Notes under the pieces: model-generated
The model's database searches: none
The model's input: only the letters and a program-made list of their open reading frames with translations
Told to the model about the DNA's origin: nothing
Origin: Bacteroidota bacterium
Lineage (GTDB): Bacteria; Bacteroidota; Ignavibacteria; Kryptoniales; JAKASW01
DNA length: 7,258 nucleotides
Assembly: GCA_021789755.1 (NCBI GenBank)
Contig: JAJYJD010000177.1
Coordinates: 1 to 7,258 of the forward strand
Reading direction: 5' to 3'
Translations under genes and position numbers: made by a program
Shown: in pieces, positions 6,735 through 7,258 of the stretch
Numbering within the stretch: the stretch's first letter is position 1
How the letters are laid out: every line of letters begins with the position of its first letter

Positions 6735-6968
6735 GCCCATTTTGACGGATTTCCGGGCCGATATTTCGAGCGTGGACATCCGACTGTTGAAACTCACTGG
6801 AAGATGGCGAATGAATCGATTGAAAGAATAGATTCCTTGCATATATTTAAGGCGGGCAACTACAGAAGACAGCTGGATGTGTATGCAAGCTACAGGTGTG
6901 AAACAGAGCGTCGACTAAAGAGTGGATTAGTCGCGTTTTGGAGCGCGGCCCGCGTCTCATCGGTATAA
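6735..6968 (+). pseudogene. Startless open frame, protein-like and unrecognised
   Basis: A frame open from 6735 (after TAA at 6732) to TAA at 6966-6968 gives 77 residues. They include a run reading HFDGFPGRYFERGHPTVETH, then IERIDSLHIFKAGNYRRQLD and VYASYR. The composition looks like real protein up to about 6890. The first ATG in frame (6804) gives 54 residues, but its only purine-rich sequence (GGAAG) directly touches the ATG, too close to serve. It is in a different frame from the glycosidase remnant that ends at 6723. It may be the remains of a further gene, or chance. I do not recognise a family. Confidence 0.3.
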
Positions 6969-6997
6969 GATGAACTGAGTATCGTCGAGGTCGGTAT

Positions 6998-7011
6998 ATT
7001 GGTGAACCAAT
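6998..7011. promoter_or_regulatory. 14-bp palindrome before the glycoside hydrolase-like gene
   Basis: ATTGGT-GA-ACCAAT is a perfect 6-bp dyad with a 2-base centre, one base upstream of the AGAGGG ribosome site. The tiny centre suits a dimeric protein operator better than an RNA hairpin. The dyad would sit in the 5' leader or at the transcription start. A TATAAG at 6964-6969 could be a -10 box, but no -35 box lies at the right distance. Function is inferred only from position. Confidence 0.35.
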
Positions 7012-7026
7012 CAGAGGGCGATGCGT

Positions 7027-7258
7027 ATGATAAGAATATTTACGGGTTTCCGAAATAGGTCCGGGCTTCTTTCGTTTGCAGTCATTGTCCTTTCCGTATC
7101 ATTCCAAATGAGTACGACCGCACAATCGCTTTCGAGAATACATTACGCTGACAGGCAGGTATTTCTCAGCGGTATCAATATCGCATGGGTTAATTTCGCG
7201 GGAGATCTTGGACCTAACCCCGCGAGCTTGAATCAATTCAGAACTGAATTTCAAACGG
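7027..7258 (+). CDS. Secreted glycoside hydrolase-like protein, 5' end only (cut by window edge)
   Basis: The frame runs off the right edge, giving about 77 residues of a longer protein. A signal peptide is evident: a basic start (MIRIFTGFRNRSG), a hydrophobic core (LLSFAVIVLSVSF) and a likely cleavage near TTAQ. The mature start, SLSRIHYADRQVFLSGINIA, continues into WVNFAGDLGP. This resembles the N-terminus of GH5-like, cellulase/mannanase-type clan A enzymes, where V-F-L-S-G-x-N-x-A-W is the first barrel strand. The assignment is from memory and the catalytic Glu residues lie outside the window. Two in-frame ATGs exist. The one at 7027 is eight bases from AGAGGG (7013-7018), whereas the one at 7021 is only two bases away, so 7027 is preferred; 7021 would add two residues. 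It probably acts on plant- or algal-type polysaccharide outside the cytoplasm. Confidence 0.7.
   Translation, partial: MIRIFTGFRNRSGLLSFAVIVLSVSFQMSTTAQSLSRIHYADRQVFLSGINIAWVNFAGDLGPNPASLNQFRTEFQT

Overview
The window looks like chromosomal DNA from a Gram-negative bacterium of the Bacteroidota/Chlorobiota side of the FCB group, most likely Ignavibacteria-like. The evidence is the style of the proteins. The LpxH-like phosphoesterase has a GNHD motif and an NLGDW block. The class A penicillin-binding protein has a linker and a Cys-containing C-terminal tail of the kind seen in that group. Signal-peptide proteins imply an outer membrane and periplasm. The lineage call is an inference from remembered family features, not from a search.

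Left part (1-3247, + strand): a compact envelope operon. It holds the end of an unidentified protein with a paired-Cys C-terminus, then an lpxH-type UDP-2,3-diacylglucosamine diphosphatase (lipid A synthesis), then a PBP1A-type peptidoglycan glycosyltransferase/transpeptidase. The genes abut or overlap: a TTG start directly follows a TAG stop, and an ATGA overlap joins lpxH to the PBP gene. Lipid A and peptidoglycan synthesis are therefore probably co-translated.

Middle part (3331-5260, - strand): first, a short-chain dehydrogenase-fold protein whose catalytic YxxxK is replaced by SxxxR, converging on the PBP gene. Second, a separate two-gene unit of paralogous exported Spy/CpxP-like proteins. 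The promoter-proximal copy is cut to 108 aa and has lost the second LTxxQ half. The promoter-distal copy is full length with a methionine-rich tail. A clear intrinsic terminator (4301-4329) ends this unit.

Right part (5261-7258): sparse and partly decayed. About 350 bases hold no convincing gene. After them comes a broken (alpha/alpha)6 glycosidase-like gene whose pieces lie in successive frames (about 5622-6723). Next is an open but startless protein-like stretch (6735-6968). Last is the 5' end of an intact secreted glycoside hydrolase-like gene (from about 7027), with a 14-bp palindrome just before its ribosome binding site. This end suggests a polysaccharide-degradation locus in which one enzyme gene has decayed.

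I see no RNA genes, CRISPR array, insertion sequence or phage gene. Nothing here is clearly a new multi-gene system. The most unusual items are the SxxxR dehydrogenase-like protein and the half-truncated Spy-like tandem pair.
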